64,000 bases of DNA from DASQEH01 sp963765725 (GCA_963765725.1 CAVXXI010000003.1:1426001-1490000); one strand, 5' to 3'; positions 17,204 to 26,576 are shown, numbered from the stretch's first letter. Program-made: numbers and translations. The notes: generated by a model from the sequence alone, not told the origin.

Positions 17204-18520
17204 ATGACGCTGCGACGACGGGACTTCCTCGCCCTTTCCGGACTCGTCGGGTTGTCGGCGGCCGTCTCGGCCTGCGGCTCGGGGGTGCTGGAGGAGCCGG
17301 ACGTGTCCCGGGCAGGCTTCGGTACCGACGCCGCGGGCACCGTGACGATGTGGTGCCGGGGCGCCACCGCGGCGGGGGTCCAGGTCGCCGTCGACCGGTT
17401 CCACGCCGCCCAGGACCGGCTGCACATCGACCTCACGCCCGTGCCCGACGCCCAGTACGTGACCAAGCTGGCGACGGCCATCCGCGGCCGCAGGGTGCCC
17501 GACCTCGTCGACATCGACGACATCAACTCACAGCTGTTCATCTACCGTGGCGTCTTCACCGACCTCACCCCGCTGGTCGACGCGCTGCCGTACCGGAAGT
17601 CGCTGAGTCCGGGGCACCTGGGGCTCGCCACCCGCAACGGCCGCAGGTACGGCGTCCCGTACCTCGCGGACAACTCGGTGCTCTGGTACAACACCGACCT
17701 GCTCGACAAGGCCGGGGTCGACCCGGCGAAGGCGACGGGGAGCTTCGACGCCCTCCTCGAGGCTGCCCACCGGGTCCGGTCGTTGGGAAACGACATCTAC
17801 GGGTGGTCGATCTCGGGCAACTCGGCCGGCATCCTCGGCTTCGTCGTGCAGCCCCACATCTGGGCGACCGGCACCGACAACATCTCGGGCAAGATCGGCT
17901 CGCAGCACGGCCACATCGCCGACAACGCGCCGCTGCGCCGGACCCTGGAGTTCTACCGTGCGATGTGGAAGGACGGGCTGATCTCCCAGGCGGCGTTCTC
18001 GGACACCGGCAGCACCTGGGGCGCCGACTTCCGGGCCGGGAAGGTCGGTTTCTTCCCGTCGAACTACAGCGCCGCGGTCCTCGCCGCGGACGACACGGCA
18101 CGCAAGCGGACCGGCGTGCGCCTGCTGTGCGGCCCGGACGGCGGCTCGGCGTTTTTCGACGGCGGCGACAACTTCTGCATACCGCGCGGTGCCACGAACG
18201 CCTCCGGCGCCTGGGAGTTCGCGAAGTTCGCATTGGCGCTGCCTCAGCAGCAGCAGATCCCGGCCGGCGGCTACACGCCGGTACGCGGTGACGCCGCAAC
18301 ACCTGCTTTCCGCAAGAAGAACCCGCTCGACGTGGCGCCGCTGGACCACCTCGATCGCGGCTACGCGCCGACCACCTTGGCGTACAACCTGCTGTTCAAC
18401 CAGCCCGACAGCCCCTGGATCGGCATGTTCCGGCGCGCGGTCTTCGACGGGGACGTCGAGGGGGCGCTGCAGCAGGGGCAGCACGACTTCGACCAGATCC
18501 TCCACCAGGCCCAGCTGTGA
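17204..18520 (+). CDS. sugar ABC transporter substrate-binding lipoprotein
   Basis: This extracellular solute-binding protein of 438 residues belongs to family 1 (MalE/UgpB-like). The N-terminus MTLRRRDFLALSGLVGLSAA combines a twin-arginine pattern with a lipobox ending at C24, so it is probably exported folded through Tat and anchored by lipid. The mature part has typical motifs such as VPDLVDIDDINSQLFIY and GGYTPVRGDA. It starts one base after the GH127 stop and is followed by two permeases, so it is the ligand-binding component of this importer. L-arabinose or short arabino-oligosaccharides are the likely ligands by context. Confidence 0.93.
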   Translation: MTLRRRDFLALSGLVGLSAAVSACGSGVLEEPDVSRAGFGTDAAGTVTMWCRGATAAGVQVAVDRFHAAQDRLHIDLTPVPDAQYVTKLATAIRGRRVPDLVDIDDINSQLFIYRGVFTDLTPLVDALPYRKSLSPGHLGLATRNGRRYGVPYLADNSVLWYNTDLLDKAGVDPAKATGSFDALLEAAHRVRSLGNDIYGWSISGNSAGILGFVVQPHIWATGTDNISGKIGSQHGHIADNAPLRRTLEFYRAMWKDGLISQAAFSDTGSTWGADFRAGKVGFFPSNYSAAVLAADDTARKRTGVRLLCGPDGGSAFFDGGDNFCIPRGATNASGAWEFAKFALALPQQQQIPAGGYTPVRGDAATPAFRKKNPLDVAPLDHLDRGYAPTTLAYNLLFNQPDSPWIGMFRRAVFDGDVEGALQQGQHDFDQILHQAQL

Positions 18521-18559
18521 CGGCGCGGGCATGGCCGACCCCGATCGCGAGGTGACACC

Positions 18560-19519
18560 GTGACACTGTCAGGCACCGAGGTGCGTACTCGCGCGGCCGC
18601 CGAGACAACGCCTCCCGCGTCCCGTCGGCGCGGACTGCTCGGCGGCACGGGCTCGTTGACGCACCGGCCGGGTACGGGGTTGGCCCTGGTGCTCCCGGCG
18701 GTCGCCTTCGTGGTCACCTTCGTCTTCGTGCCGTTGGTCTTCGCCGTGTACATCTCGATGACCAACTGGCCGCTCATCGGCTCGTACAAGTTCGTCGGCT
18801 TTGCGAACTACGCGAGCATCGCGCAGGACACCGCCTTCTGGAAGTCGGTGCTGTACACGCTGCTGTACACGGGGATCGTGACGCTGCCGATCCTGGTGGT
18901 CGGCTACCTCATGGCGGTCGTCGTCCGGGCGAACCGGCGCGGCTCCACCCTGCTCCGCACGATCTTCTTCCTCCCGTACGTCATCGGGCTCAGCACGCTG
19001 AGCTTCCTGACCGTCCTGGAGGCCCAGCCCAACAGCGGGGCCATCAACCTGCTCCTGAAGGCGCTCGGGTTCACCGACGGCACCACAGCCTGGCTCGTGA
19101 ACGGTCCGCTCGCCACCGGTCTCATCTGCGCGCTGGTGATCTGGGGCGTCTCCGGCCTGACCATGGTGCTGCTCGTCTCCGGGATGCAGGGGATCGCCGG
19201 GGAGATCTACGAGTCCGCCGAGATGGACGGCGCGTCCTGGTGGTCGCGTGAGCTGCACATCACGATCCCCATGCTCCGGCGGACCATCGCCATGAGCCTG
19301 ATCCTGTCGGTCATCGGCTCGTTCCTGGCGTTCACCCAGTTCTTCGTGCTGACTCAGGGCGGCCCCGGCACCGACACGACGCCGATCGTCCTCTACATCT
19401 ACCAGCGCGCGTTCGTGCAGCTCCAGGTGGGAGCGGCGACAGCGCTGTCGATCGTCTTGGTGATCGTCGTGGCACTCATCAGCGCGGGACAGTTCTGGCT
19501 GCTGCGCGAGAAGGACTAG
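18560..19519 (+). CDS. ABC transporter permease, MalF/UgpA-like
   Basis: This inner-membrane protein of 319 residues has six to seven hydrophobic segments, after a polar N-terminal stretch of about 30 residues. The cytoplasmic EAA loop appears as YESAEMDGASWWSRELHITIPMLR, the site that contacts the ATPase. Motifs fit the carbohydrate CUT1 permease family. The GTG at 18560 is preceded by GAGGTGA. It is the first of two paired permeases and probably works with the solute-binding protein before it. No ATP-binding gene lies nearby, so a shared MsiK-type ATPase elsewhere is expected. Confidence 0.93.
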   Translation: MTLSGTEVRTRAAAETTPPASRRRGLLGGTGSLTHRPGTGLALVLPAVAFVVTFVFVPLVFAVYISMTNWPLIGSYKFVGFANYASIAQDTAFWKSVLYTLLYTGIVTLPILVVGYLMAVVVRANRRGSTLLRTIFFLPYVIGLSTLSFLTVLEAQPNSGAINLLLKALGFTDGTTAWLVNGPLATGLICALVIWGVSGLTMVLLVSGMQGIAGEIYESAEMDGASWWSRELHITIPMLRRTIAMSLILSVIGSFLAFTQFFVLTQGGPGTDTTPIVLYIYQRAFVQLQVGAATALSIVLVIVVALISAGQFWLLREKD

Positions 19520-19557
19520 ACCGGCGCGGCCGGCGAGAGCGAGAGGAGCGCGAGCGC

Positions 19558-20466
19558 ATGACACAGGTCGTGGACCGTCCGACGCGGCGGGGAGCCACCC
19601 CGGGCAGGCAGGTACCGGTCGGGCGGCCGCGGCAGGAGAGCAGGGTCAAGGTCGTCTTGTACCTGCTGGCCGCGGTGCTCTCGGTGATCGTTTTCGTGGT
19701 GCCGTTGGTGTGGGCGCTGATGCGCTCGTTGCAGCCCAACGCCACCATCACGTCCGCCCCGGACCTCTCCACGTTCTTCAAGCTCACCTTCGACAACTTC
19801 CGCGGGATCGCCGACCAGGGGCACATCCCGCGGGCCGTCCTGAACAGCCTGATCGTGTCGGGGGGCACCGCAGTGCTCACGACGCTGCTGGCGACCTCGG
19901 CCGGGTACGGCTTCGGACGGTTCACCTTCCGCGGCTCGGGGATCACCTTCGGGCTCATCATCGTGACCTTGATGATCCCGTTCCAGGCGATCCTGACCCC
20001 GCTGTTCATGCAGCTCAACGCCATGCACCTGACCGACTCGCTCCTGGGCCTGGTGCTGTTCTACTCGACGGTCAACCTGCCGTTCGGCGTCTTCGTGATG
20101 CGCACGGCCTTCAGCTCCATCCCGACCGAGCTCGAGGACGCGGCCAGCATCGACGGGGCCGGGACCATGCGGACGTTCACCCACGTACTGCGTCCGCTGG
20201 TGGTTCCGGGCATGGCGACGACGGCGCTGTACGCCTTCCTCGCCTCGTGGACCGAGTTCCTCGGGGCGCTGACCTTCCTCACCCGCCAGGACCTGTACAC
20301 GCTCCCCTTGTCGCTCGTGAACCTCCAGCAGGGAGCCTACGGGCAGGTCAACTACGGGTACCTCGCCGCAGGTTCGGTCATCGCGATGGTGCCGTGCGTC
20401 ATCCTCTTCGTCGCCCTCCAGCGCTTCTACGTGGCCGGGCTGTCTGCCGGAGCGGTCAAGGGCTAA
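19558..20466 (+). CDS. ABC transporter permease, MalG/UgpE-like
   Basis: This is the second CUT1-type membrane component, 302 residues with about six hydrophobic segments. The EAA motif is PTELEDAASIDGAGTMRTF, and the following LRPLVVPGMATTALYAFLASWTEF is typical of MalG-like permeases. The ATG at 19558 has GAGAGGAG upstream. It forms the heterodimeric channel with the previous permease. The gap to araA is 84 bases and shows no promoter I would trust, so araA is probably in the same transcript. Confidence 0.93.
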   Translation: MTQVVDRPTRRGATPGRQVPVGRPRQESRVKVVLYLLAAVLSVIVFVVPLVWALMRSLQPNATITSAPDLSTFFKLTFDNFRGIADQGHIPRAVLNSLIVSGGTAVLTTLLATSAGYGFGRFTFRGSGITFGLIIVTLMIPFQAILTPLFMQLNAMHLTDSLLGLVLFYSTVNLPFGVFVMRTAFSSIPTELEDAASIDGAGTMRTFTHVLRPLVVPGMATTALYAFLASWTEFLGALTFLTRQDLYTLPLSLVNLQQGAYGQVNYGYLAAGSVIAMVPCVILFVALQRFYVAGLSAGAVKG

Positions 20467-20550
20467 CCTTTCGACTGCCCGACGCGGATCCGCCGGCTCG
20501 ATGGCGGGACGGCGCTGCGCGGCCGACGTTCACAGTGAAGGAGTAGTAGG

Positions 20551-22062
20551 GTGCCCGAGCTCTCGCCTTCGGACCTCGAGATCTGGTTCTTCACGGGCAG
20601 CCAGGCGCTGTACGGCGAGGAGACCCTAGAGCAGGTGGCCGACCAGTCGCAGCAGATCGCTGCGGCCCTCGGGGAGGCCGAGCAGGTGCCCGTCCGGATC
20701 GTGTGGAAGCCGGTGCTGACGACCTCCGACGCCATCCGCCGCGCCTGCCTCGACGCGACCTCCTCGGACACCTGCGTCGGCGTCGTCGCCTGGATGCACA
20801 CCTTCTCGCCCGCCAAGATGTGGATCGCCGGACTCGGCGCGCTGCAGAAGCCGCTGCTGCACCTGCACACCCAGGCGAACCGGTCGTTGCCCTGGGCTTC
20901 GATCGACATGGACTTCATGAACCTGAACCAGGCGGCCCACGGCGACCGGGAGTTCGGCTACATGCAGTCCCGGATGGGCGTCGCACGCAAGATCGTCGCC
21001 GGCCACGTCAGTGATCCCGACGTTGCCGAGCGGATCGGGGCATGGACGCGGGCGGCGCTGGGCTGGCGAGCGGCCCGATCGCTGCGCATGGCCCGGTTCG
21101 GCGACAACATGCGCGACGTCGCCGTGACCGAAGGCGACAAGGTCGAGGCAGAGATGCGGTTCGGCTTCTCGGTGAACGGCTACGGCGTCAACGACCTCGT
21201 CGACGCCGTGGACGCCGTGAGCGAGAGCGACGTCGACACCCTCGTGGCGGAGTACGACGACGCGTACACGGTGGTCGACGCCTTGAGGCCGTCGGGCGAG
21301 CGCCGCGACTCGCTGCGGTACGCCGCGCGGCAGGAGCTCGGCCTGCGCGGTTTCCTGGACGACGGCGGCTTCACGGCGTTCACCACGAACTTCGAGGACC
21401 TCGGGGGACTGCGTCAGCTGCCCGGGATCGCGGTACAGCGGCTGATGGCGGACGGGTACGGGTTCGGCGCCGAGGGCGACTGGAAGACGGCAGCGATGCT
21501 ACGGGTGCTCAAGGTGATGTCCATCGGGCGCGGCGGCGGCACGTCATTCATGGAGGACTACACCTACCACTTCGGCCCTGGGGAGCCGAAGATCCTTGGC
21601 GCTCACATGCTCGAGGTCTGCCCGTCGATCTCCACCGACCGGCCGAGCTGCGAGATCCACCCGCTCGGGATCGGGGACCGGGAGGATCCCGTGCGGCTGG
21701 TGTTCACGGCAACCAGCGCGCCGGGTTTCGTCGTGGGGATCTGTGATCTGGGCGACCGGTTCCGCTTGACCGCCAACGAGGTCGACGTGGTCGAGCCCGA
21801 CGAGCCGTTGCCCAACCTGCCGGTGGCGCGTGCGGTGTGGAAACCTGCTCCCGACCTCGCCACCTCCACGCAGAGCTGGCTCCTGGCCGGTGGGCCGCAC
21901 CACACCGTCCTCAGTACGGCCGTGGGTCTCGAGGCGCTGGAGGACTTCGCCACCATGGCGAGGACGGAGCTGGCCATCATCGACTCCTCGACGACCACGC
22001 GGAGCTTCGCCCAGGAGCTGCGCTGGAACGCGGCGTACTACCGGCTCGCCGGGCAACCCTGA
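20551..22062 (+). CDS. araA: L-arabinose isomerase
   Basis: This is the normal 503-residue AraA, converting L-arabinose to L-ribulose with Mn2+. The N-terminus EIWFFTGSQALYGEETLEQV is diagnostic. ARKIVAGHVSDPDVAERIG, the metal/substrate region GFGAEGDWKTAAMLR, and the Glu/His ligands in GTSFMEDYTYHFGPG and GAHMLEVCPSI follow. The GTG at 20551 has GAAGGAG about eight bases before it. It closes the transport unit; its partners AraB and AraD are encoded in the separate unit at 11.6-14.0 kb, so the pathway needs both promoters. Confidence 0.97.
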   Translation: MPELSPSDLEIWFFTGSQALYGEETLEQVADQSQQIAAALGEAEQVPVRIVWKPVLTTSDAIRRACLDATSSDTCVGVVAWMHTFSPAKMWIAGLGALQKPLLHLHTQANRSLPWASIDMDFMNLNQAAHGDREFGYMQSRMGVARKIVAGHVSDPDVAERIGAWTRAALGWRAARSLRMARFGDNMRDVAVTEGDKVEAEMRFGFSVNGYGVNDLVDAVDAVSESDVDTLVAEYDDAYTVVDALRPSGERRDSLRYAARQELGLRGFLDDGGFTAFTTNFEDLGGLRQLPGIAVQRLMADGYGFGAEGDWKTAAMLRVLKVMSIGRGGGTSFMEDYTYHFGPGEPKILGAHMLEVCPSISTDRPSCEIHPLGIGDREDPVRLVFTATSAPGFVVGICDLGDRFRLTANEVDVVEPDEPLPNLPVARAVWKPAPDLATSTQSWLLAGGPHHTVLSTAVGLEALEDFATMARTELAIIDSSTTTRSFAQELRWNAAYYRLAGQP

Positions 22063-22203
22063 GCGACGGGCGGGCCGGCCCCAGAGGATTCATGCTGTCG
22101 CGCACGCTCCCCGGAATGACGTCCCCGCGGATCGGGTAGAGAGTAGGGCGGTGCCGTCGTTCCGCCACCTCCCGCCCGAGCCAGCTCGAAGGACGCCGAT
22201 CAG

Positions 22204-24168
22204 ATGAGTACAGCGCCCAGCAGACCGGCTCAGGAGAAGGACGAGGCCAAGCGGTCCCGTCCGCTGGGGCGGTGGCTGCTGCACCACCAGGTGCACGTCG
22301 CGCACGGTCCGGGAGCGCGGGAGTCGTCGGAGGACCAGCACGCCTGGTGGAAGGTCATGTGCCTCACGGGCGTCGACTACTTCTCGAGCCTGAGCTACCT
22401 CCCGGGCATCGCGGCACTCGCCGCCGGTGCGCTGTCGCCGCTGGCGACACTGCTGATCGTCGCGGTGACGTTGGGCGGGATGCTGCCCGTCTATCGAGTG
22501 GTGTCGGGCGAGAGCCCCCACGGTCAGGGGTCGGTGGCGATGCTGGAGCATCTCCTGCCGTTCTGGCGGGGGAAGCTCTTCGTCCTGTGCCTGTTGGGCT
22601 TCGTCGCCACCTCGTGGATCATCACGATCACGCTGTCGGCTGCCGACGCCACCGCCCACTTCGTCGAGAACCCGTACGCGCCGGAGTTCCTGCGCCACCA
22701 GCAGGTGCTGCTGACGGTCGGGCTGCTGGCGCTCCTCGGCGCGGTGTTCCTGGCCGGCTTCAGCGAGGCGGTCGGCATCGCCATTCCGCTCGTTTCGGCC
22801 TTTTTGCTGCTGAACGCCATCGTGGTCGTCGTCGGCCTCGCCCACGCCTTCAGCGACCCCGGGGCGTTCCATGGCTGGCTGGACGCGATCAGCGCGAAGG
22901 GCAGTATCGGGTCTCTGGTCGGTACCAGCGTCCTCGCTTTCCCGCTCCTCGTGCTCGGTCTGTCGGGCTTCGAGACCGGGGTGAGCATGATGCCCCTGGT
23001 CGAGTCCGACGGCGACGACGACGAGCAGCGTCTCGAGTCGCGGGTGGTCAACACGCGCAAGCTGCTGACCCTGGCGGCCGTGATCATGAGTGTCTACCTG
23101 ATGACCACGACGTTCGTCACCACGGTCTTGATCCCGCCGAAGGAGTTCAAGTCCGGTGGGAGCGCGAACGGCCGCGCCCTGGCGTACCTCGCGCACGAGT
23201 ACCTCGGGAGCGCCTTCGGGACCGTGTACGACATCAGCTCCATCTTCATCTTGTGGTTCGCGGGGGCGTCGGCGATGGCCGGGCTGATCAACATCGTGCC
23301 GCGCTACCTGCCCGAGTACGGCATGACGCCCGACTGGGGACGTGCGGTGCGTCCGGTGGTGCTCGTGTACACGGCGATCGCGATACTCATCACGGTGCTG
23401 TTCAAGGCCGACGTCAACGCACAGGCGGGTGCCTACGCCACAGGCGTCCTGGCGATGATGGTCTCCGCCGCCCTGGCAGTGACCGTCGTCTCGCGCCGGA
23501 AGCAGCACCGCAAGGCGACGATCGGGTTCGGCCTCGTGACCCTGACGCTGGGCTACGCGCTGATAGCGAACGTGATCGAGAAGCCCGACGGAATCGTGAT
23601 GTCCGCGGCGTTCATCGCCTTCATCATCGTGATCTCGCTCGTCTCCCGGATCTCGAGAAGCACGGAGCTGCGAGCGGATCAGATCGAGCTGGACGATCGG
23701 GCCGAGGAGCTGGTGGAGAGCGCGTCGCACGGCGGCTCGCTGCACATCATCGCGAACCAGCGCCAGGCCGGCGATGAGGCGGAGTACCGGGACAAGGAGG
23801 CCGAGCAGCGTGCCGTGAACCCGATCCCCGAGGATGCACCGGTCCTGTTCCTCGAGGTGGACGTCACCGACCCGTCCGAGTTCTCCACCGAGCTGTGTGT
23901 TCGAGGGGTCGAGGTCGACGGGTACTCGGTGCTCCGGGTCCAGAGTCCGGTTATCCCGAACACGCTGGCGGCGATCCTGCTGCACCTGCGTGACACCACC
24001 GGGCTAAAGCCGCAGTGCTACTTCGACTGGGCGGAGGGCAGCCCGCTCGTCCACATCGTCAAGTACCTGCTGCTCGGCCAGGGCGACACCGCTCCGGTGA
24101 CGCGGGAGGTGCTCCGCGAGGCCGAACCGGACCCCGCGAAGCGCCCCGGCGTCCACGTCGGCGGCTGA
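22204..24168 (+). CDS. APC-superfamily amino acid permease
   Basis: This 654-residue membrane protein has about 12 hydrophobic segments between residues 45 and 490, after a charged N-terminal tail, and a soluble C-terminal region of about 160 residues. MCLTGVDYFSSLSYLPGIAALAAG, GESPHGQGSVAML and LSGFETGVSMMPLV are typical of the large actinobacterial APC-type amino acid or polyamine transporters. The substrate is unknown. The ATG at 22204 has GAAGGA nine bases upstream. It is monocistronic, with its own intergenic region after araA and a tandem repeat array just after the stop codon. Confidence 0.85.
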   Translation: MSTAPSRPAQEKDEAKRSRPLGRWLLHHQVHVAHGPGARESSEDQHAWWKVMCLTGVDYFSSLSYLPGIAALAAGALSPLATLLIVAVTLGGMLPVYRVVSGESPHGQGSVAMLEHLLPFWRGKLFVLCLLGFVATSWIITITLSAADATAHFVENPYAPEFLRHQQVLLTVGLLALLGAVFLAGFSEAVGIAIPLVSAFLLLNAIVVVVGLAHAFSDPGAFHGWLDAISAKGSIGSLVGTSVLAFPLLVLGLSGFETGVSMMPLVESDGDDDEQRLESRVVNTRKLLTLAAVIMSVYLMTTTFVTTVLIPPKEFKSGGSANGRALAYLAHEYLGSAFGTVYDISSIFILWFAGASAMAGLINIVPRYLPEYGMTPDWGRAVRPVVLVYTAIAILITVLFKADVNAQAGAYATGVLAMMVSAALAVTVVSRRKQHRKATIGFGLVTLTLGYALIANVIEKPDGIVMSAAFIAFIIVISLVSRISRSTELRADQIELDDRAEELVESASHGGSLHIIANQRQAGDEAEYRDKEAEQRAVNPIPEDAPVLFLEVDVTDPSEFSTELCVRGVEVDGYSVLRVQSPVIPNTLAAILLHLRDTTGLKPQCYFDWAEGSPLVHIVKYLLLGQGDTAPVTREVLREAEPDPAKRPGVHVGG

Positions 24169-24177
24169 CCCCCGGTC

Positions 24178-24250
24178 GACCGGGCGCAAATCTGCGGTCG
24201 AGTGGGCGCAAGTGCGCGGTCGAGTGGGCGCGAATGCGTGATCGACCGGG
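24178..24250 (+). repeat. 22-bp tandem repeat array A
   Basis: Three 22-bp units, each starting GACCGGGCGC or GAGTGGGCGC, and a partial fourth follow the permease gene. The same unit, GTCGAGTGGGCGCAAATG in rough consensus, recurs at 61.6 and 62.2 kb. Confidence 0.75.
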
Positions 24251-24301
24251 GGGTGAGCGTCGTGGTCTGCAGCTAGGGCCAGTACCAAGCCGACTGCACC
24301 T

Positions 24302-24370
24302 CGGCGCCGAGACGTCAATCGGTGCGCGACACGCCGACCGAGCCGGGTCGCTGGTGACGTCTCGCGGAGG
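24302..24370. repeat. dispersed ~65-bp palindromic repeat, copy 5
   Basis: GCCGAGACGTCAATCGGTGC and CGCGACACGCCGAC are identical to copy 6, and the right arm GTGACGTCTCGCGGAGG has lost one G. It lies between the convergent permease and desaturase genes. Confidence 0.8.
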
Positions 24371-24389
24371 TGAGAGGCGGGCCGACCAG

Positions 24390-25535
24390 CTAGGCGCGGG
24401 GCTTGGGCGGTGGTGAGGCCGCCACTGGCGGCGTGGGCGGTGGTGGAGCGGCCTCGGTGCGGTACTGGGTCATCAGCGGACAGGCGAAGGGCTCCCGAGC
24501 ACGCAGACCGACGTTGTTGAGGTAGTCGACGACGATGCCGTACGACTCGAACAGCCCCTTCTCGGTGTACGCCACGCCGTGCTTCGCGCAGTACGCACGG
24601 ACGAGGGGTTGGGCGAGCTTGAGGTTCGGCCGGGGCATGCTCGGGAAGAGGTGATGCTCGATCTGGTAGTTCAGCCCGCCCATGAAGAAGTCGACGACGA
24701 GCCCGCCGCGGACGTTGCGGGACATCAGTACCTGGCGGCGGAGGAAGTCGATCTTCACTCCGGGCGGGACGATCGGCATCCCCTTGTGACTGGGTGCGAA
24801 CGACCCACCGAGGCACACCCCGAACACCGCCATCTGCAGGACGAAGAAGGCCGCCGCCTTGACCGGCGACATGACGAGGAAGAGCACTGCCGGGTATACG
24901 AGGAGGCGGAGGAGCATCAGTGACGCCTCGGTTCGCTGCTGCGCGATCGCACCGGGGCGCAAGAAGGTCCGAAGGCTGGAGATCTGGAGGTTGAAACCCT
25001 CGAGAGTGAGGAGGGGGAAGAAAAACCACCCCTGGCGGCGCGCGAACCAACCGGCGAAACCTGTTCTGCTGCTCACGATCTCGCGTGTGAAGGCGATCGC
25101 TCCTGCGCTGATGTCGGGGTCGCTGCCGGCCTGGTTGGGTGCCGCGTGGTGCTTGTTGTGCCGCGCCTTCCACCAGCCGTAGCTCATGCCCACGAAGGCG
25201 CCGGCGAGCAGGCGCGAGGTCCAGTCGTTCCAGGCGGCGGAGAAGAACATCTGCCGGTGGGCCGCGTCATGCCCGAGGAACCCGAACTGCGCCAGCAGGA
25301 CGCCCAGCACCGTGGCGGGGACGAGTTGCCACCAGGTGTTGCCGAGCGTGGCGACGAGTGCGCCGATGCCTGCGAGCGCCACGACGGCGGCGGCGATCCG
25401 ACTCCAGTAGTAGTCGTATCGGCGGCGGAGGAGACCGCCCTCGCGTACCAGTTGGGCCAGGTCGGTGTAGATGCTGAGACTCGCCGCCCGGGCACGGGCT
25501 CTGGGAACGGCGGCGGTCGAGGACTCGGTGCTCAC
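24390..25535 (-). CDS. acyl-lipid/acyl-CoA fatty acid desaturase
   Basis: This membrane di-iron desaturase of about 381 residues has three histidine boxes in order: HDAAH, HNKHH and QIEHH (in YQIEHHLFPSMPRPNLK). The QxxHH third box places it with front-end (delta-6 or linoleoyl-CoA type) and DesA3-like desaturases. Hydrophobic pairs flank the boxes. The GTG at 25535 has GGGGG about nine bases upstream; a TTG start at 25589 is possible. The C-terminus is proline-rich (EAAPPPPTPPVAASPPPKPRA in part). Electron donors are not encoded nearby. It would introduce double bonds into membrane fatty acids. Confidence 0.9.
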   Translation of the reverse strand: MSTESSTAAVPRARARAASLSIYTDLAQLVREGGLLRRRYDYYWSRIAAAVVALAGIGALVATLGNTWWQLVPATVLGVLLAQFGFLGHDAAHRQMFFSAAWNDWTSRLLAGAFVGMSYGWWKARHNKHHAAPNQAGSDPDISAGAIAFTREIVSSRTGFAGWFARRQGWFFFPLLTLEGFNLQISSLRTFLRPGAIAQQRTEASLMLLRLLVYPAVLFLVMSPVKAAAFFVLQMAVFGVCLGGSFAPSHKGMPIVPPGVKIDFLRRQVLMSRNVRGGLVVDFFMGGLNYQIEHHLFPSMPRPNLKLAQPLVRAYCAKHGVAYTEKGLFESYGIVVDYLNNVGLRAREPFACPLMTQYRTEAAPPPPTPPVAASPPPKPRA

Positions 25536-25668
25536 TGCGGACAACCCCCGTTTGGCTGCCCCATCACGGCCCCCGAATGGACCGGTCAAGCAACTGTTCC
25601 CCCGAAAATACCTTCGGCGGGACCGGTGTTCACCGATAAGCGCCGAAGATTTGCCTACCGACTACCTT

Positions 25669-25735
25669 CGCCGAGACGTCAATCGGTGCGCGACACGCCG
25701 ACAGAACAGGGCCGTAGGCGACGTCTCGGCGGAGG
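25669..25735. repeat. dispersed ~65-bp palindromic repeat, copy 6
   Basis: This is the best-preserved copy: CGCCGAGACGTC and GACGTCTCGGCG are near-perfect inverted arms around GCGCGACACGCCGACAGAAC. It ends four bases before the DUF899 stop codon and lies upstream of the desaturase start. Confidence 0.85.
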
Positions 25736-25738
25736 AGG

Positions 25739-26500
25739 TCAGGTGTTGTACTCGTCGTGGTAACGGAGCTCCGGGCTGCCGGCCTGCATGCCCTCGCTCC
25801 CGCGTCCCTTCGGCTCCTCCCATGGCTCCTGGCGACCCAGCGCTGTCAGGTCGAGGAAGTTGGCGGTGAAGCCGAGCATGTCGCAACCGCGCCCGTAAGC
25901 CGAGTACGTGTGGAAGACGCGCTCGCCGTCTCGCAGGAAGCAGCTGACGCCGTGCAGGTCGAACGGCTGCTCCCCTTCGACGTAGTAGCCCGTCCCGGCC
26001 GCCCGGTGCTCCGCGGCCGTGCGGTAGTTGTACTCGACGGGGGCGACGGACTCGTCGAACGTGACGTGGAAGTCGTAGTTGAAGTCGCTGCCGGAGGAGG
26101 AGTACCACGGGAAGCTCCACCCCATCCGCCGCTTGAACGGCTCGATCTTCGACCACGTCGCCCGGGAGACCGCCGCGAACGTCGTACCCGTGGCGTTGAG
26201 GTGCGCCAGATGGCCGATGTCGTCGGCGAAGCCCGAGCAGCTGGGGCAGCCCGCCTCCCACTCGGGAGCGAACATGAAGTGCTGGACGATGAGCTGCCGA
26301 CGGCCCTCGAAGAGGTCCAGCAGGGACGCGACGCCGTCGGGACCTTCGAACCGGTAGTCCTTGTCGACGGCGACCATCGGCAGCCGGCGCCGGTCCGCGT
26401 TGAGAGCGTCGCGTGCCTTGGTCATCTCCTTCTCACGGGCGAGCAGATCCTTGCGGGCGGCCACCCACGTCTCCCGGTCCACGACCTCTGGAAGGCTCAC
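25739..26500 (-). CDS. DUF899 family thioredoxin-like protein
   Basis: This soluble protein of 253 residues has the DUF899 layout. The N-terminus is VDRETWVAARKDLLAREKEMTKARDALNADRRRLP, then a peroxiredoxin/thioredoxin-like core with QHFMFAPEWEAGCPSCSGFAD (CxxC at about residues 84-87), and the conserved SSSGSDFNYDFHV and FHTYSAYGRG segments. The function of the family is not established, although the fold suggests redox activity. The GTG at 26500 has GAGGAG six bases upstream. It is monocistronic, divergent from a truncated phosphatase remnant. Confidence 0.9.
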   Translation of the reverse strand: MSLPEVVDRETWVAARKDLLAREKEMTKARDALNADRRRLPMVAVDKDYRFEGPDGVASLLDLFEGRRQLIVQHFMFAPEWEAGCPSCSGFADDIGHLAHLNATGTTFAAVSRATWSKIEPFKRRMGWSFPWYSSSGSDFNYDFHVTFDESVAPVEYNYRTAAEHRAAGTGYYVEGEQPFDLHGVSCFLRDGERVFHTYSAYGRGCDMLGFTANFLDLTALGRQEPWEEPKGRGSEGMQAGSPELRYHDEYNT

Positions 26501-26576
26501 TGCGTACTCCTCGGTGCTCGGCTCGACGACACACTGTCACCGTATAGACCGCGCTCCTGTCGGTGACTCATCGGTA

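Noticed and set aside
15385..17541. Open frame of about 718 codons antisense to the GH127 gene
   Set aside because: It is explained by codon bias of the GH127 gene on the other strand, with no recognisable motif or start signal.
24178..24250. CRISPR array
   Set aside because: The units are contiguous with no unique spacers between repeats, and no cas genes are in the window.
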